From assembly GCA_036266155.1 (NCBI GenBank), contig DATANR010000502.1, positions 1-64,000 of the forward strand: 64,000 bases of DNA, in the 5' to 3' direction. The stretch's first letter is position 1. Each line of letters opens with the position of its first letter. The notes beneath the pieces are model-generated. The model was not told the origin of the DNA, made no database searches, and saw nothing but the letters and a program-made list of their open reading frames with translations. The translations under genes were made by a program, and so were the position numbers. Positions 32,931-41,274 of the stretch are shown here, one piece after another. Source of the DNA: SIAJ01 sp036266155. Its GTDB lineage: Bacteria > Planctomycetota > Planctomycetia > Gemmatales > Gemmataceae.

Positions 32931-34585
32931 CTCCACCAACCGGACGAACCACGCGACGCCGTCAGCAATCTCCTCCCGCCGCGGCGGGAGCCAACGGGCC
33001 GGCCCCCGATCCATCGAACCTCCGCCCCGCCGGCGGAACAGCCGACCTGCTCGCCTCGGCCGCGTTCCTGCGCTCCGCCATCGACGGCGTACAGACAAAT
33101 GTGTTCATTGCCGACCCGAAGCTCACAATCGTTTACGCCAACGATCGTGCCCTGGAGACTTTGCGCGGCTTCGAGGGCGAAGTGCGCAAGGCCTTCGGCG
33201 TCGGCGTCGACGAGATCATTGGCGGGTCGATTCACCGCTTCCATCGCGATGCGCGCAGTGTCGAACGGATCCTCCGCAACCCGGCAGCGCTGCCGCACCG
33301 TGCCGAGTTTTCCTTTGGCGCCGTGACGCTGCAAGCGCGAATCAACGCCGTTTTCGGCGCCGACAGCGAGGTGCTCGGCTACATCGTTTGCTGGGAAGAC
33401 GTGACCTATCGCCTCAAACTCGAACTCGACTCCGCCGGCCAGATCGATGCGATCAGCAAGGTCCAGGCGGTGATCGAATTCGCGGTGGATGGAACCATTC
33501 TGACGGCGAACGACAACTTCCTGCGGCTGATGGGCTACGGCGTCGAGGACGTTAAGGGCCGCCATCACAGTATGTTTGTCGAACCCGTCTACAGCGCTTC
33601 GGCGGAGTATCGCCAGTTCTGGGCCGACCTGGGGGCCGGGCGGCCGCAAACGGGCCGCTTCCGCCGGCTCGGCAAGGGCGGTAAAGAAGTCTGGATTCAA
33701 GGCTCGTATTTCCCGATTCTCGACAAGGCCGGCAAGCCATTCAAGGTCGTCAAATACGCCTCGGACGTGACGGGCATTCGCCAGATCGAGTCGTCATTGG
33801 AAGAGACGTCGCAGTCACTTGCCGGGGCCGCACGCGAGTTGAGTGCGGTGAGCCAACAGATGGCCGCCAGCGCCGAGGAGACGGCGACGCAGGCAGGCGT
33901 GGCGTCGGCCGCGGCCGAGCAGGTCAGCCGCAACGTCACGACCGTCGCGGCCGGGACCGAGCAAATGGGCGCCAGCATCAAGGAAATCGCGAAGAACGCT
34001 CACGAGGCGGCCAAGGTCGCAACGTCGGCCGTCAAGGTGGCCGACAAGACGAACGCGACCGTCGCCAAACTCGGCGAGTCGAGTGCCGAGATCGGCAACG
34101 TCATCAAGGTCATCACGTCGATCGCCCAGCAGACCAATTTGTTGGCCCTGAACGCGACCATCGAAGCGGCCCGCGCCGGCGAGGCCGGCAAGGGGTTTGC
34201 GGTCGTCGCCAACGAGGTCAAGGAACTGGCCAAGCAGACGGCCAAGGCGACCGAGGACATCAGCCGAAAAATCGAAGCGATCCAGTCCGACACCAAGGGG
34301 GCCGTCGGCGCGATCGAACAAATTGGTCAAATCATCAATCAGATCAACGACATCCAGAATACGATCGCCAGCGCGGTCGAGGAGCAGACGGCGACTACCG
34401 GCGAGATCAGCCGCAACGTCGCCGAAGCCGCGCGCGGCAGCAGCGAGATTGCCCAGAACGTGAGCGGCGTGGCCCAGGCAGCGCGGGCGACGACCGAAGG
34501 GGCCAGCGACACCAAGAAGTCGGCCGACGAGTTGTCGAAGATGGCCCTCGACCTGCAAACGCTGGTCGGGCGCTTTCGCGTCTGA
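32927..34585 (+). CDS. Soluble methyl-accepting chemotaxis protein with tandem PAS domains
   Basis: The 552-residue receptor has no membrane span. A Pro/Arg-rich start (1-45) is followed by a first PAS domain (about 48-165, IADPKLTIVYANDRALETL) and a second PAS domain (about 165-290, VDGTILTANDNFLRLMGY, ending with YASDVTGIRQIE). The long coiled-coil signalling domain carries the hairpin-tip signature IAQQTNLLALNATIEAARAGEAGKGFAVVANEVKELA. The PAS pair may sense redox state or a small ligand in the cytoplasm, which is an inference. As the only receptor in the operon it is the probable dedicated input for this CheA. Glu/Ala-rich heptads flanking the tip are possible CheR/CheB methylation sites. 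There is no C-terminal CheR-tethering pentapeptide. Confidence 0.93.
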   Translation: MTPPTGRTTRRRQQSPPAAAGANGPAPDPSNLRPAGGTADLLASAAFLRSAIDGVQTNVFIADPKLTIVYANDRALETLRGFEGEVRKAFGVGVDEIIGGSIHRFHRDARSVERILRNPAALPHRAEFSFGAVTLQARINAVFGADSEVLGYIVCWEDVTYRLKLELDSAGQIDAISKVQAVIEFAVDGTILTANDNFLRLMGYGVEDVKGRHHSMFVEPVYSASAEYRQFWADLGAGRPQTGRFRRLGKGGKEVWIQGSYFPILDKAGKPFKVVKYASDVTGIRQIESSLEETSQSLAGAARELSAVSQQMAASAEETATQAGVASAAAEQVSRNVTTVAAGTEQMGASIKEIAKNAHEAAKVATSAVKVADKTNATVAKLGESSAEIGNVIKVITSIAQQTNLLALNATIEAARAGEAGKGFAVVANEVKELAKQTAKATEDISRKIEAIQSDTKGAVGAIEQIGQIINQINDIQNTIASAVEEQTATTGEISRNVAEAARGSSEIAQNVSGVAQAARATTEGASDTKKSADELSKMALDLQTLVGRFRV

Positions 34586-34614
34586 TTCCAGCGGCCCGGA
34601 TACGGAGGACGAGC

Positions 34615-34989
34615 ATGCGCGCCCTGGTCATCGACGACTCCCGCACCGTTCGGATCATCATCCGGCAGACGCTGGTCGAGAACGGGATGGAGGTTGTCGA
34701 GGCCGGCAATGGCCGCGAGGGACTCGAACAACTCCATGCCTATGACGACGTGCAAGTCGTTCTGGTTGATTGGAACATGCCGGTGATGAACGGTCTGGAG
34801 TTCGTCCAGGCCGTCCGTGCCCGACGCGAATATGATCCGATTCGGATCATGATGGTCACAACCGAGACGGAACAGGAGCAGGTCCTCCGAGCATTGGACG
34901 CCGGGGCAAACGAATACTTGATGAAGCCCTTCACCAAGGAAGTCCTGATCGCCAAGCTCAGCCTGCTCGACGTGCTCGGGGGGGATTGA
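34615..34989 (+). CDS. cheY: Single-domain response regulator CheY
   Basis: This 124-residue receiver domain has all the catalytic positions: Asp7-Asp8 for Mg2+, phosphoacceptor Asp52 (VLVDWNMPVMNG), Thr82/Thr83 and Lys104 (MKPF). It is preceded by a GGAGG ribosome-binding site. It has no output domain, so it should act as the diffusible output or phosphate sink of CheA. No flagellar genes are present here to identify its target. The cheB gene starts 3 bp downstream. Confidence 0.93.
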   Translation: MRALVIDDSRTVRIIIRQTLVENGMEVVEAGNGREGLEQLHAYDDVQVVLVDWNMPVMNGLEFVQAVRARREYDPIRIMMVTTETEQEQVLRALDAGANEYLMKPFTKEVLIAKLSLLDVLGGD

Positions 34990-34992
34990 GCC

Positions 34993-36066
34993 GTGCCGAA
35001 GATTCGGGTCCTGGTTGTCGACGACGCGGTCGTGATCCGCCGATTGGTGTCGGACGAGTTGGCCGCCGACCCGGCCATCGAGGTCGTTGGCACGGCCGCG
35101 AACGGTCGCATCGCGCTGAACAAGCTCACGCACGTCAATCCCGATCTCGTCATACTCGACGTCGAAATGCCCGAGCTGGACGGCCTGGCAACCTTGCGCG
35201 AAATTCGCAAGACGCATCCGAAGTTGCCGGTCATCATGTTCAGCGCGCTAACCGAACGGGGCGCGTCGGCAACGCTCGATGCCCTCTCTCTGGGGGCATC
35301 GGATTACTTCGCCAAACCGTCGAGCAGCAGCGGTATCGAGTCGTCGCTGCAAGTCATCCGCGATGAACTGATTCCCGCGATCAAGGCCCTATGTGGACGA
35401 GCCGGGATCGGTGTAGCTCCGCCCAGCGCGCCAGCAACTGTCGCCGCGCCGGCGCGCCCGCGCACCGGGACCGGCATCATTGAGATTGTCGCCATCGGCG
35501 CGTCCACGGGCGGACCGAACGCACTGGCCGACGTGTTTGCCGGGTTGCCCGCCGACTTTCCCGTTCCCATTGTCATTGTTCAACACATGCCGCCGATGTT
35601 CACCCGGCTGCTGGCCGAGCGGCTGTCGGCTCAGTCGCGTCTCGCGGTTGAGGAAGGACGGCCGAACAGCGTTCTGCGACCTGGTCATGCCTGGCTGGCC
35701 CCGGGCGACTTCCACATGACGGTAAGTCGCGACGCGCTCCAGACGCGCATTCAGCTGAATCAGAACCCGCCGGAGAATTCGTGTCGGCCGGCGGCGGACG
35801 TGCTCTTCCGATCGGTTGCCCATGTCTACGGCGCGAACGCGCTCGGCGTCATCCTAACCGGCATGGGGCAGGATGGGCTGCGCGGCTGCGAGTTGATCCG
35901 GGCGGCCGGCGGGCAGGTGCTGGCGCAGGACGAGGCGACGAGCGTGGTATGGGGCATGCCGGGGTTCGTCGCCAAGGCCGGTCTCGCCGACCGCGTGATG
36001 CCGTTGAGCCTTATCGCCTCGGAGATTGTTCGCCGTGTGCGCATCGGGCGAGGGGGAGTTTCATGA
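34993..36066 (+). CDS. cheB: Protein-glutamate methylesterase CheB
   Basis: The 357-residue enzyme from a GTG start has an N-terminal receiver (Asp10-Asp11, phosphoacceptor Asp56, Lys108), an Ala/Pro linker, and a C-terminal methylesterase domain. The catalytic triad is visible: Ser171 in GASTGGP, His198 in VQHMPP and Asp294 in GMGQDG. It removes methyl groups from the receptor when phosphorylated by CheA. Its last codons overlap cheR by 4 bp. Confidence 0.95.
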   Translation: MPKIRVLVVDDAVVIRRLVSDELAADPAIEVVGTAANGRIALNKLTHVNPDLVILDVEMPELDGLATLREIRKTHPKLPVIMFSALTERGASATLDALSLGASDYFAKPSSSSGIESSLQVIRDELIPAIKALCGRAGIGVAPPSAPATVAAPARPRTGTGIIEIVAIGASTGGPNALADVFAGLPADFPVPIVIVQHMPPMFTRLLAERLSAQSRLAVEEGRPNSVLRPGHAWLAPGDFHMTVSRDALQTRIQLNQNPPENSCRPAADVLFRSVAHVYGANALGVILTGMGQDGLRGCELIRAAGGQVLAQDEATSVVWGMPGFVAKAGLADRVMPLSLIASEIVRRVRIGRGGVS

Positions 36067-36878
36067 CCCCCGCGGATTTTGACTTCGTGTGCCGGCTCGT
36101 CCGCGAGCGAAGCGGCATCGTCCTCGAGACGGGCAAGGAATACCTCGTGGACGCCCGGCTGACGCCCGTCGCGCGCCAGTGCGAACTGGGCACGGTCGCG
36201 GAGTTGATCGCGCGCCTGCGTGGCGGGGCGGACAGTGGCTTGATCATCCGCGTGATCGAGGCGATGGTCACGACGGAAACGTCGTTCTTCCGCGATATTC
36301 ATCCATTCGAGACGCTGCGCACGACCGTTCTGCCCGACATGATTCGACGTCGCCGGGCCGCGCGACAATTGGCCGTGTGGTTCGCCGCCAGCTCGACGGG
36401 GCAAGAGCCGTATAGCTTCGCCATGTTGCTCCGGGAGCACTTTCCCGAATTGACGACCTGGCGGCTCGACCTGATCGCCACGGACCTTTCCACTGATGTG
36501 CTCGGCCGGGCTCGCGCCGGTAAGTACAGTCAACTCGAAGTCAACCGCGGCCTGCCGGCGACGATGCTCGTCAAGTACTTCCGCCAGCATGGCGCGACCT
36601 GGGAACTGAACGACGACGTCCGCCGGATGATCGACTTCCGCGAGTTGAACCTGACTCGTCCCTGGCCGGCGTTGCCGCAGTTTGACCTCATATTCCTGCG
36701 CAACGTGATGATCTATTTCGACGTCGAAACGAAAAAACAGATCCTGACGCGTGTCGCGCGGTTGCTCCGCCGCGACGGTTTCTTGTTGCTCGGCGGGGCC
36801 GAAACGACGCTGAATCTCTACGACGCGTTGCGGCGCATGGAACAGTTAAAGGGCGGGTTCTATCAACAGGTCGGATGA
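36063..36878 (+). CDS. cheR: Chemotaxis protein methyltransferase CheR
   Basis: This 271-residue S-adenosylmethionine-dependent enzyme has the CheR N-terminal helical domain (FVCRLVRERSGIVLETGKEYLVDARL) and the methyltransferase domain. The latter shows TTETSFFRDIHPFETLR, the SAM-binding region WFAASSTGQEPYSFAM, the LIATDLSTDVLGRARAGKY block, and FDLIFLRNVMIYFD. It methylates receptor glutamates. It overlaps cheB upstream, and the CheX-like gene follows. Confidence 0.95.
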   Translation: MTPADFDFVCRLVRERSGIVLETGKEYLVDARLTPVARQCELGTVAELIARLRGGADSGLIIRVIEAMVTTETSFFRDIHPFETLRTTVLPDMIRRRRAARQLAVWFAASSTGQEPYSFAMLLREHFPELTTWRLDLIATDLSTDVLGRARAGKYSQLEVNRGLPATMLVKYFRQHGATWELNDDVRRMIDFRELNLTRPWPALPQFDLIFLRNVMIYFDVETKKQILTRVARLLRRDGFLLLGGAETTLNLYDALRRMEQLKGGFYQQVG

Positions 36879-36886
36879 GGGGAACC

Positions 36887-37339
36887 ATGGCCACTGCGGA
36901 TGAACTCGTCGGGGCCTTTACCGCGGCGGTGCCGTTCGCGCTCAGGGAACTGGCCGGTGTCGAGGCAATCGACCTGGCGACCGGGCCGGCGAGCCGGGCC
37001 GAGCCGGTCGAATTGTGCGCGACGATCCGGCTCGACACGTCCGTTGGTCCGTGGCGGATGATATTATGCCTGTCGGACGCGACGGCCGCGGAACTGGCGC
37101 GACGAATTCTCGCCGACGCGGTTGTTTCCACACCAGAATTGATCCAGGATTGCATGGGTGAAGTTGCGAACGTGGTGGCGGGACAGGCGAAGGCGCTCCT
37201 GGTCGGGAGCCCGTCGCATTTTTATCTATCGACGCCGGACGTCCAGACCGGCGGGCCGGTCGACGGCGCCAATGGCCAGATGATTCGCTTTGGATCGGAG
37301 GCCGGCGAGTTTGCTCTCGGTCTGTATCCGCCGAGTTGA
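36887..37339 (+). CDS. CheX/CheC-like CheY-phosphatase
   Basis: From the ATG at 36887, preceded by GAGGGG, the product has 150 residues; an in-frame ATG at 36875 overlaps the cheR stop. It matches the CheC-CheX-FliY fold. The single catalytic motif E-x-x-N is present as GEVANVVAGQAK (Glu92, Asn95), followed by the expected Pro-containing strand (SHFYLSTPD). CheX-type proteins act as dimers that dephosphorylate CheY-P. With no cheZ or cheD in the operon, it is the likely signal-termination component. Confidence 0.8.
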   Translation: MATADELVGAFTAAVPFALRELAGVEAIDLATGPASRAEPVELCATIRLDTSVGPWRMILCLSDATAAELARRILADAVVSTPELIQDCMGEVANVVAGQAKALLVGSPSHFYLSTPDVQTGGPVDGANGQMIRFGSEAGEFALGLYPPS

Positions 37340-37370
37340 TTGATGCGCGCTGCGGCGTAGGGAGGGGTCC

Positions 37371-38906
37371 ATGGCAGTTGAGAACCTGGCATCCGCGGCG
37401 GTGACGCGGGCCGAGTTCATCGAAGCGCTCACGCAGAGCGGGTTCGTCGATGTCGCCGTGCCCTCGGATCACAACATGGATGGCGCTGCGCTCGCCGCCG
37501 ACATGGTAGCGACCGGCAAGTTGACGCGCTACCAGGCGGACGCGGTGCTCGGCAGTCGCTTCAGCGACCTGCGTATCGGTAACTACGAAGTCCTCGACCG
37601 GCTCGGCGCCGGCGGCATGGGCACCGTATTCAAGGCCCGCCATCGCCGGATGAAGCGGATCGTCGCCTTGAAAGTGTTGTCGAAAGAGGTGTCGCAGACT
37701 CCGACGTTCGCCGACCGCTTTCAACGCGAGGTCGAAACCATCGCCAAGCTCACGCACCCCAACATCGTGATGGCGTTTGACGCCGACGAGAGTGAAGCGG
37801 GGCCGTTCCTCGTCATGGAATTCGTCAACGGCCGCGACCTGCAGTCCGAGGTTGCTTCGGGTGGCTCACTGGCGGTCGCCGACGCCGTCGACCGAATCCT
37901 GCAGGCGGCACGCGGATTGGAATACGCGCATGGCCGCGGCATCATCCACCGCGACATCAAGCCGGGCAATCTCCTCCGCGACGTGGATGGCGTCGTCAAG
38001 GTGGCCGACCTTGGGCTAGCGCGGATCACTGGCGAAGCCGGACAAACGTCACTGACCCAGGCCGGATCGATTTTCGGGACGGTCGACTACATGTCGCCGG
38101 AGCAGGCCGTCGATTCCGGCGCCGTCGATCAGCGCGCCGACATCTATAGCCTTGGTTGCTCGCTCTATTTCTTGTTGATGGGTCAGGCGCCTTACCACGC
38201 CACATCGCTCATGGCCGCGATGCTCAAGCACCGCGACGCGCCCATTCCATCGTTAGCGGCAGTCCGGCCGGACGTGCCGGCGGAACTCGACGCGATCTTC
38301 GCCAAGATGGTGGCCAAGCAGGCAGCGAATCGGCAAGTGAACATGACTGAGGTCGTGCATCAACTCGAACAGGTGCGCACGCGAATCCCGTCGACGCCGG
38401 CCAAGTTCACGCCCCCACAAGCCGCGGTCGACACAAGCCGAACGGTGGCGCTCGACTCACCTCTGTCGACGACCGATCAGGGCACCGCGGCGTTCGAACT
38501 CGCATCGGGAGTAGCGCTGCAGCCCGCCCGGCCGCCGGCGAGCCTCACGGTCATCATTGCCGAACCGTCGCGCACGCAGGCGGGGATTATCCGTCAATTC
38601 TTGAAACAACTCGGTGTCGAAACCGTCCATGTCGTCGCGTCGGGTCGCGAAGTCCTCGATGTCGTACGGCAGTCGCCGTCGGCGGTGGTAATCAGCTCGC
38701 TCCATCTGTCGGACATGACGGGCGTGCAGCTCGCCATCGTCGTTCGGTCCACCGCTGAACTCGAAAACGTCGGCTTCGTACTCGCGACGACCGGGTCGAG
38801 CTCGGAGTTGATGATCGGCTTCCCCCAGGATCGCCGCACCGTCGTCATGCCGAAGCCCTTCGACCTTGGCAAGCTGTCGCGGTCGATCGCGCTCGTCACG
38901 AGTTGA
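37371..38906 (+). CDS. Ser/Thr protein kinase fused to a receiver-like domain lacking the phosphoacceptor Asp
   Basis: The product has 511 residues. Residues 1-70 form the planctomycete pre-kinase segment (LAADMVATGKLTRYQADAVLGS). The kinase domain (72-335) has the glycine loop LGAGGMGTV, Lys101 (VALKVL), HRD with Asp195, DLG (213-215) and SPE (242-244), so it is likely active. After a linker, residues 391-508 look like a receiver domain. The Lys (Lys495, MPKPF) and Thr (TTG at 473-475) are kept, but the phosphoacceptor position in VVISSLHLSDMTG is Ser443, and the usual acidic pair is reduced to Glu398. There is no membrane span. It starts 31 bp after the CheX-like gene on the same strand and ends the operon. 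It may modify or be modulated by the chemosensory proteins, which is an inference. Confidence 0.88.
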   Translation: MAVENLASAAVTRAEFIEALTQSGFVDVAVPSDHNMDGAALAADMVATGKLTRYQADAVLGSRFSDLRIGNYEVLDRLGAGGMGTVFKARHRRMKRIVALKVLSKEVSQTPTFADRFQREVETIAKLTHPNIVMAFDADESEAGPFLVMEFVNGRDLQSEVASGGSLAVADAVDRILQAARGLEYAHGRGIIHRDIKPGNLLRDVDGVVKVADLGLARITGEAGQTSLTQAGSIFGTVDYMSPEQAVDSGAVDQRADIYSLGCSLYFLLMGQAPYHATSLMAAMLKHRDAPIPSLAAVRPDVPAELDAIFAKMVAKQAANRQVNMTEVVHQLEQVRTRIPSTPAKFTPPQAAVDTSRTVALDSPLSTTDQGTAAFELASGVALQPARPPASLTVIIAEPSRTQAGIIRQFLKQLGVETVHVVASGREVLDVVRQSPSAVVISSLHLSDMTGVQLAIVVRSTAELENVGFVLATTGSSSELMIGFPQDRRTVVMPKPFDLGKLSRSIALVTS

Positions 38907-38915
38907 GCGGAGTTG

Positions 38916-39809
38916 TTACTGCCGAATGCCGCTGAGCGGATGTTGCTTGACCGCGTCCCAGGCCAGTTCTTGCAGCAATCGATTGAGCTTCTCCTCGTCG
39001 TCGCCCAGCTTCGCCGCCTTGAGCGCATTCGGCACCGGCAGCCCGACCGGCGAACGGCGATAGATCACGGCATAATTGCAATAGGCCACCAACACCTGCA
39101 GCGGCGCCGTCCCGTGGCCGAGCGGATCGGTGAACAGGTTCTCCTGCGTCTTGAGCCCCGGCGCCTTGCCCTCGATGATCTTCTCGCGCAGTGCAATCAC
39201 GGCTTGCGGCGCCGGCACCTCGAACAGCACCGTCTTGCCGAGCTTCTTGTTCATTTCCTGGATGTAATCATCCATGCTCTTGAAGTACACGGCGTGCCGT
39301 TTGTGCAGCTCCTCGACCGTGATGTCATTGTGATCGACCTTCTCCGGTCGCTTCGTGGTTGGCTCATAAATGTCCCAACGCAGCCAGATGGGTTGCACGC
39401 AAATGCGGATGTCCTTGTTGTGCTCGAGCGCGAGGTTCGTGAATTTCTCGATGCCGTCGTCGGGCAGGAAGATCGGCGAGAGCGTCAGCACGTCGACCGT
39501 GCCGGACTTGAGTGCCTCCTTCGCCTTGTTCTTTTCATCGGCCACGTCCCAGTGCTGGATGACGCGTGAACCGCCGATCGACGACAGGCCCACCTGCACG
39601 TGATCTTTGATCTCCGCCTTCTTGGCGAGGTCCGCGAGAATGTTGGGGACCCAGACATGGAAGCTGTGCCCACACGTGAAGACGTGTTGGCCCTTGGTGA
39701 TCGGCTCGGCGAGCTTGGCGTCGGTCTTCTCTTGAGCCGCGGCCGGCAATCCGAGCGCCAGGAAGACAACAAACATCGCCAGGCAAAGGCTGGTCAGTCG
39801 AGCAGACAT
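38916..39809 (-). CDS. Exported SGNH/GDSL-like hydrolase
   Basis: The 297-residue protein has a signal peptide (MSARLTSLCLAMFVVFLALGLPAAA). The SGNH-like block I is degenerate (VFTCGHSFHVWV, with Ser at the expected position in GHS). SSIGGSRVIQHW is block II-like, and the final D-x-x-H is suggested by LFTDPLGHGTAPLQVLVAYCNYAVIY. Related planctomycete proteins are annotated as SGNH/GDSL hydrolases of unknown substrate. It is convergent with the che operon; the two stop codons are only 10 bp apart. Upstream lies a short reading frame followed by a strong terminator (39934-40085), which may attenuate it. Confidence 0.75.
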   Translation of the reverse strand: MSARLTSLCLAMFVVFLALGLPAAAQEKTDAKLAEPITKGQHVFTCGHSFHVWVPNILADLAKKAEIKDHVQVGLSSIGGSRVIQHWDVADEKNKAKEALKSGTVDVLTLSPIFLPDDGIEKFTNLALEHNKDIRICVQPIWLRWDIYEPTTKRPEKVDHNDITVEELHKRHAVYFKSMDDYIQEMNKKLGKTVLFEVPAPQAVIALREKIIEGKAPGLKTQENLFTDPLGHGTAPLQVLVAYCNYAVIYRRSPVGLPVPNALKAAKLGDDEEKLNRLLQELAWDAVKQHPLSGIRQ

Positions 39810-39933
39810 CGTGATCCCTCTTGGCGCGGAGACGGGCGAACGGAAACCGCAATTCTTCCTGACAGCGTAGCCAATTTCGTGCGTGGCGTTAGAGATTGGC
39901 GCGTATCAGAGGTAAAGCGATTCAGACGAAACG

Positions 39934-39968
39934 AAAAAGCCCGCCGGGGACTCGCATACCCGGCGGGC
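39934..39968 (-). terminator. Strong intrinsic terminator upstream of the SGNH hydrolase gene
   Basis: On the minus strand GCCCGCCGGG (39959-39968) pairs perfectly with CCCGGCGGGC (39939-39948) across a 10-nt loop and is followed by five T residues. It lies 125 bp before the start of the SGNH gene and 16 bp after the stop of a short minus-strand frame. It would therefore stop a transcript coming from about 40100 before the gene: an attenuator or the end of a small RNA. Confidence 0.75.
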
Positions 39969-39983
39969 AAGGTCGTCCCCATT

Positions 39984-40085
39984 TTAGAAGTGAGGGACTA
40001 CACGGAAACCATAAGACAGTCGGCACATTTGGCAAGTCGGGTTGACCAGCTGAGGCATTTCCCGGTAACTTTTTGCAACCCTCAC
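39984..40085 (-). CDS. Possible 33-residue leader peptide (or 24 residues from the inner ATG)
   Basis: The frame begins with GTG at 40085 or ATG at 40058 and ends at TAA 39984. The product is short, with a CxxC pair (TCQMC) and a hydrophobic-basic end (YGFRVVPHF). It is too short to judge by composition. It is placed immediately before an intrinsic terminator that itself precedes the SGNH gene, which is the layout of a leader-peptide attenuator. It could equally be the body of a small RNA. Conservation in relatives would decide. Confidence 0.3.
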   Translation of the reverse strand: MRVAKSYREMPQLVNPTCQMCRLSYGFRVVPHF

Positions 40086-40150
40086 CTACCCTGGCCCAGC
40101 CGTCGCGCCGCGATGTGCGTTACAGTTTGCCCCGTCGTAGGAGTCGGAAG

Positions 40151-40312
40151 ATGAGCGATCTCTTCACGGAAGTCCTTGGATGGGCCGGATTGGCGATCGG
40201 TCTGCTCGCCGTGTTCCTGGCTCTGGAGTTACTGCTCAGCAAGCTGACCGATGCCTTTGCCGGACGCCAGGAGCGCCGCGTGGCGGCCGGGGCCGAATTC
40301 AAGACCGGATGA
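40151..40312 (+). CDS. Small single-span membrane protein
   Basis: The 53-residue product from the ATG at 40151 (AGGAG about 10 bp upstream) has a short polar start, one membrane helix (VLGWAGLAIGLLAVFLALELLL) and a basic cytoplasmic tail (GRQERRVAAGAEFKTG). There is no recognised family. It is followed after 71 bp by another small gene in the same direction. An upstream extension of the frame to 40073 lacks a ribosome-binding site and is not supported. Confidence 0.55.
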   Translation: MSDLFTEVLGWAGLAIGLLAVFLALELLLSKLTDAFAGRQERRVAAGAEFKTG

Positions 40313-40383
40313 CACCGGTCAAAACCGGCAACGCCGACTAATATGGGTGATGCGGAGCGTTCGCATCGGCTCATGCGCGGAGA

Positions 40384-40734
40384 ATGGTTCAGATGGTCAA
40401 TCCGATTGTGTATCGACGCCTCGTGAAGACCGCGAAGGCCCGGACGACGGTCACGTTCGCGGAGTTGGGTGACGCCGCCGATCTCGCCATCGAGGAAACC
40501 GACGAGCGCAAGATCCTCGAGTTGATCCTGGACCATATCGCGGACCAAGAGGAAGCCGAAGGTCGGCCGCTGCTGTCGGTGTTAGCGGTCGACGCCAGCG
40601 GCCGGCCCGGCGGCGGACTGGCCCGCTACGTTCGGCGCAAGAACTTCCCCGTCGCCAACGATGCCGCCTTCTTCGCGGACGAGATGCAGCACGTTTACGC
40701 CTATTGGGCCAAGGCGACCCCGCCCACGGGTTGA
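40384..40734 (+). CDS. Uncharacterised cytoplasmic protein with GRPLLS motif
   Basis: The 116-residue protein has no signal or membrane segment. It resembles an uncharacterised family of about 120-150 residues with three recurring elements. These are a helical start ending in T-x-T-F-A-E-L-G (here TTVTFAELGDAADL), a helix then GRPLLS-x-L (here EAEGRPLLSVLAVDASGRPGGGLA), and an aromatic-rich end (FFADEMQHVYAYW). The function of that family is not known to me. The start could be the ATG at 40384 or 40393; GGAG lies just upstream. The sequence looks conserved in type, which supports a real gene. Confidence 0.65.
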   Translation: MVQMVNPIVYRRLVKTAKARTTVTFAELGDAADLAIEETDERKILELILDHIADQEEAEGRPLLSVLAVDASGRPGGGLARYVRRKNFPVANDAAFFADEMQHVYAYWAKATPPTG

Positions 40735-41274
40735 ATCAGCTAAGCGAGCGGAGTCCTGGCGCGCCGGGACCCGATTCTGGCTTCATCGGGCCGCCACGCG
40801 CAGAACCGACTCACATGTCCTTTGGGGCGCATCTTTTGCGTCCACGTTTGCCTGCCTTCATTTGATTCCTGGTGCACTGATCAAGTTCCGCGGATTAGCC
40901 CAAGCCGCTGCTTTGCAATGAAACAGTTCGGCGGGCGGCGGATTCGTTTCATCCAGAATTGAGAGATGGCCAACACACACACTGGGGTTGACCATCTCTG
41001 ACTGCGTTTTCGCGCCCATCCTCATGCCCGCAAAGGAGATGGGTTGAAAACACGGAATTCCAATTCTATTGCCAGAACCCTCTGAAAGCTCCGCCAACCG
41101 GGAACGTTGTTGCTGTGGAACTCACGTCGATGCGGTGCAGTAGGCCGCACGGCAGTTTCCTTGCAAAGCGCCATGCCGCACGATCGGACTTCGGACGACT
41201 TCCGTGCTAGGCTTGCGAGCCAGGCAATCCGGCCGGGCAGGAAAATACATGCGCGCCCGTGTTTGGAGTTTGTG
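40735..41274. other. 540-bp intergenic region with one inverted repeat
   Basis: There is no protein-like frame that keeps a ribosome-binding site. Near 40758 GTCCTGGCG-CGCCGGGAC forms a loopless palindrome with one G-T pair. At 40958-40999 an imperfect stem carries the ATTGAGAGAT motif also seen at 2860. An A/T-rich AAAATACAT segment at about 41243 may belong to the promoter of the lipoprotein gene. Nothing else was recognised. Confidence 0.4.
40958..40999. repeat. Imperfect inverted repeat sharing the ATTGAGAGAT motif
   Basis: AGAGATGGCCAAC (40962-40974) pairs with GTTGACCATCTCT (40987-40999) with one G-U pair on the + strand, around a 12-nt loop. The left arm ATTGAGAGATGGCCAA (40958-40973) is nearly the same as the left arm at 2860 and the single copy at 2748. 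Confidence 0.55.
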
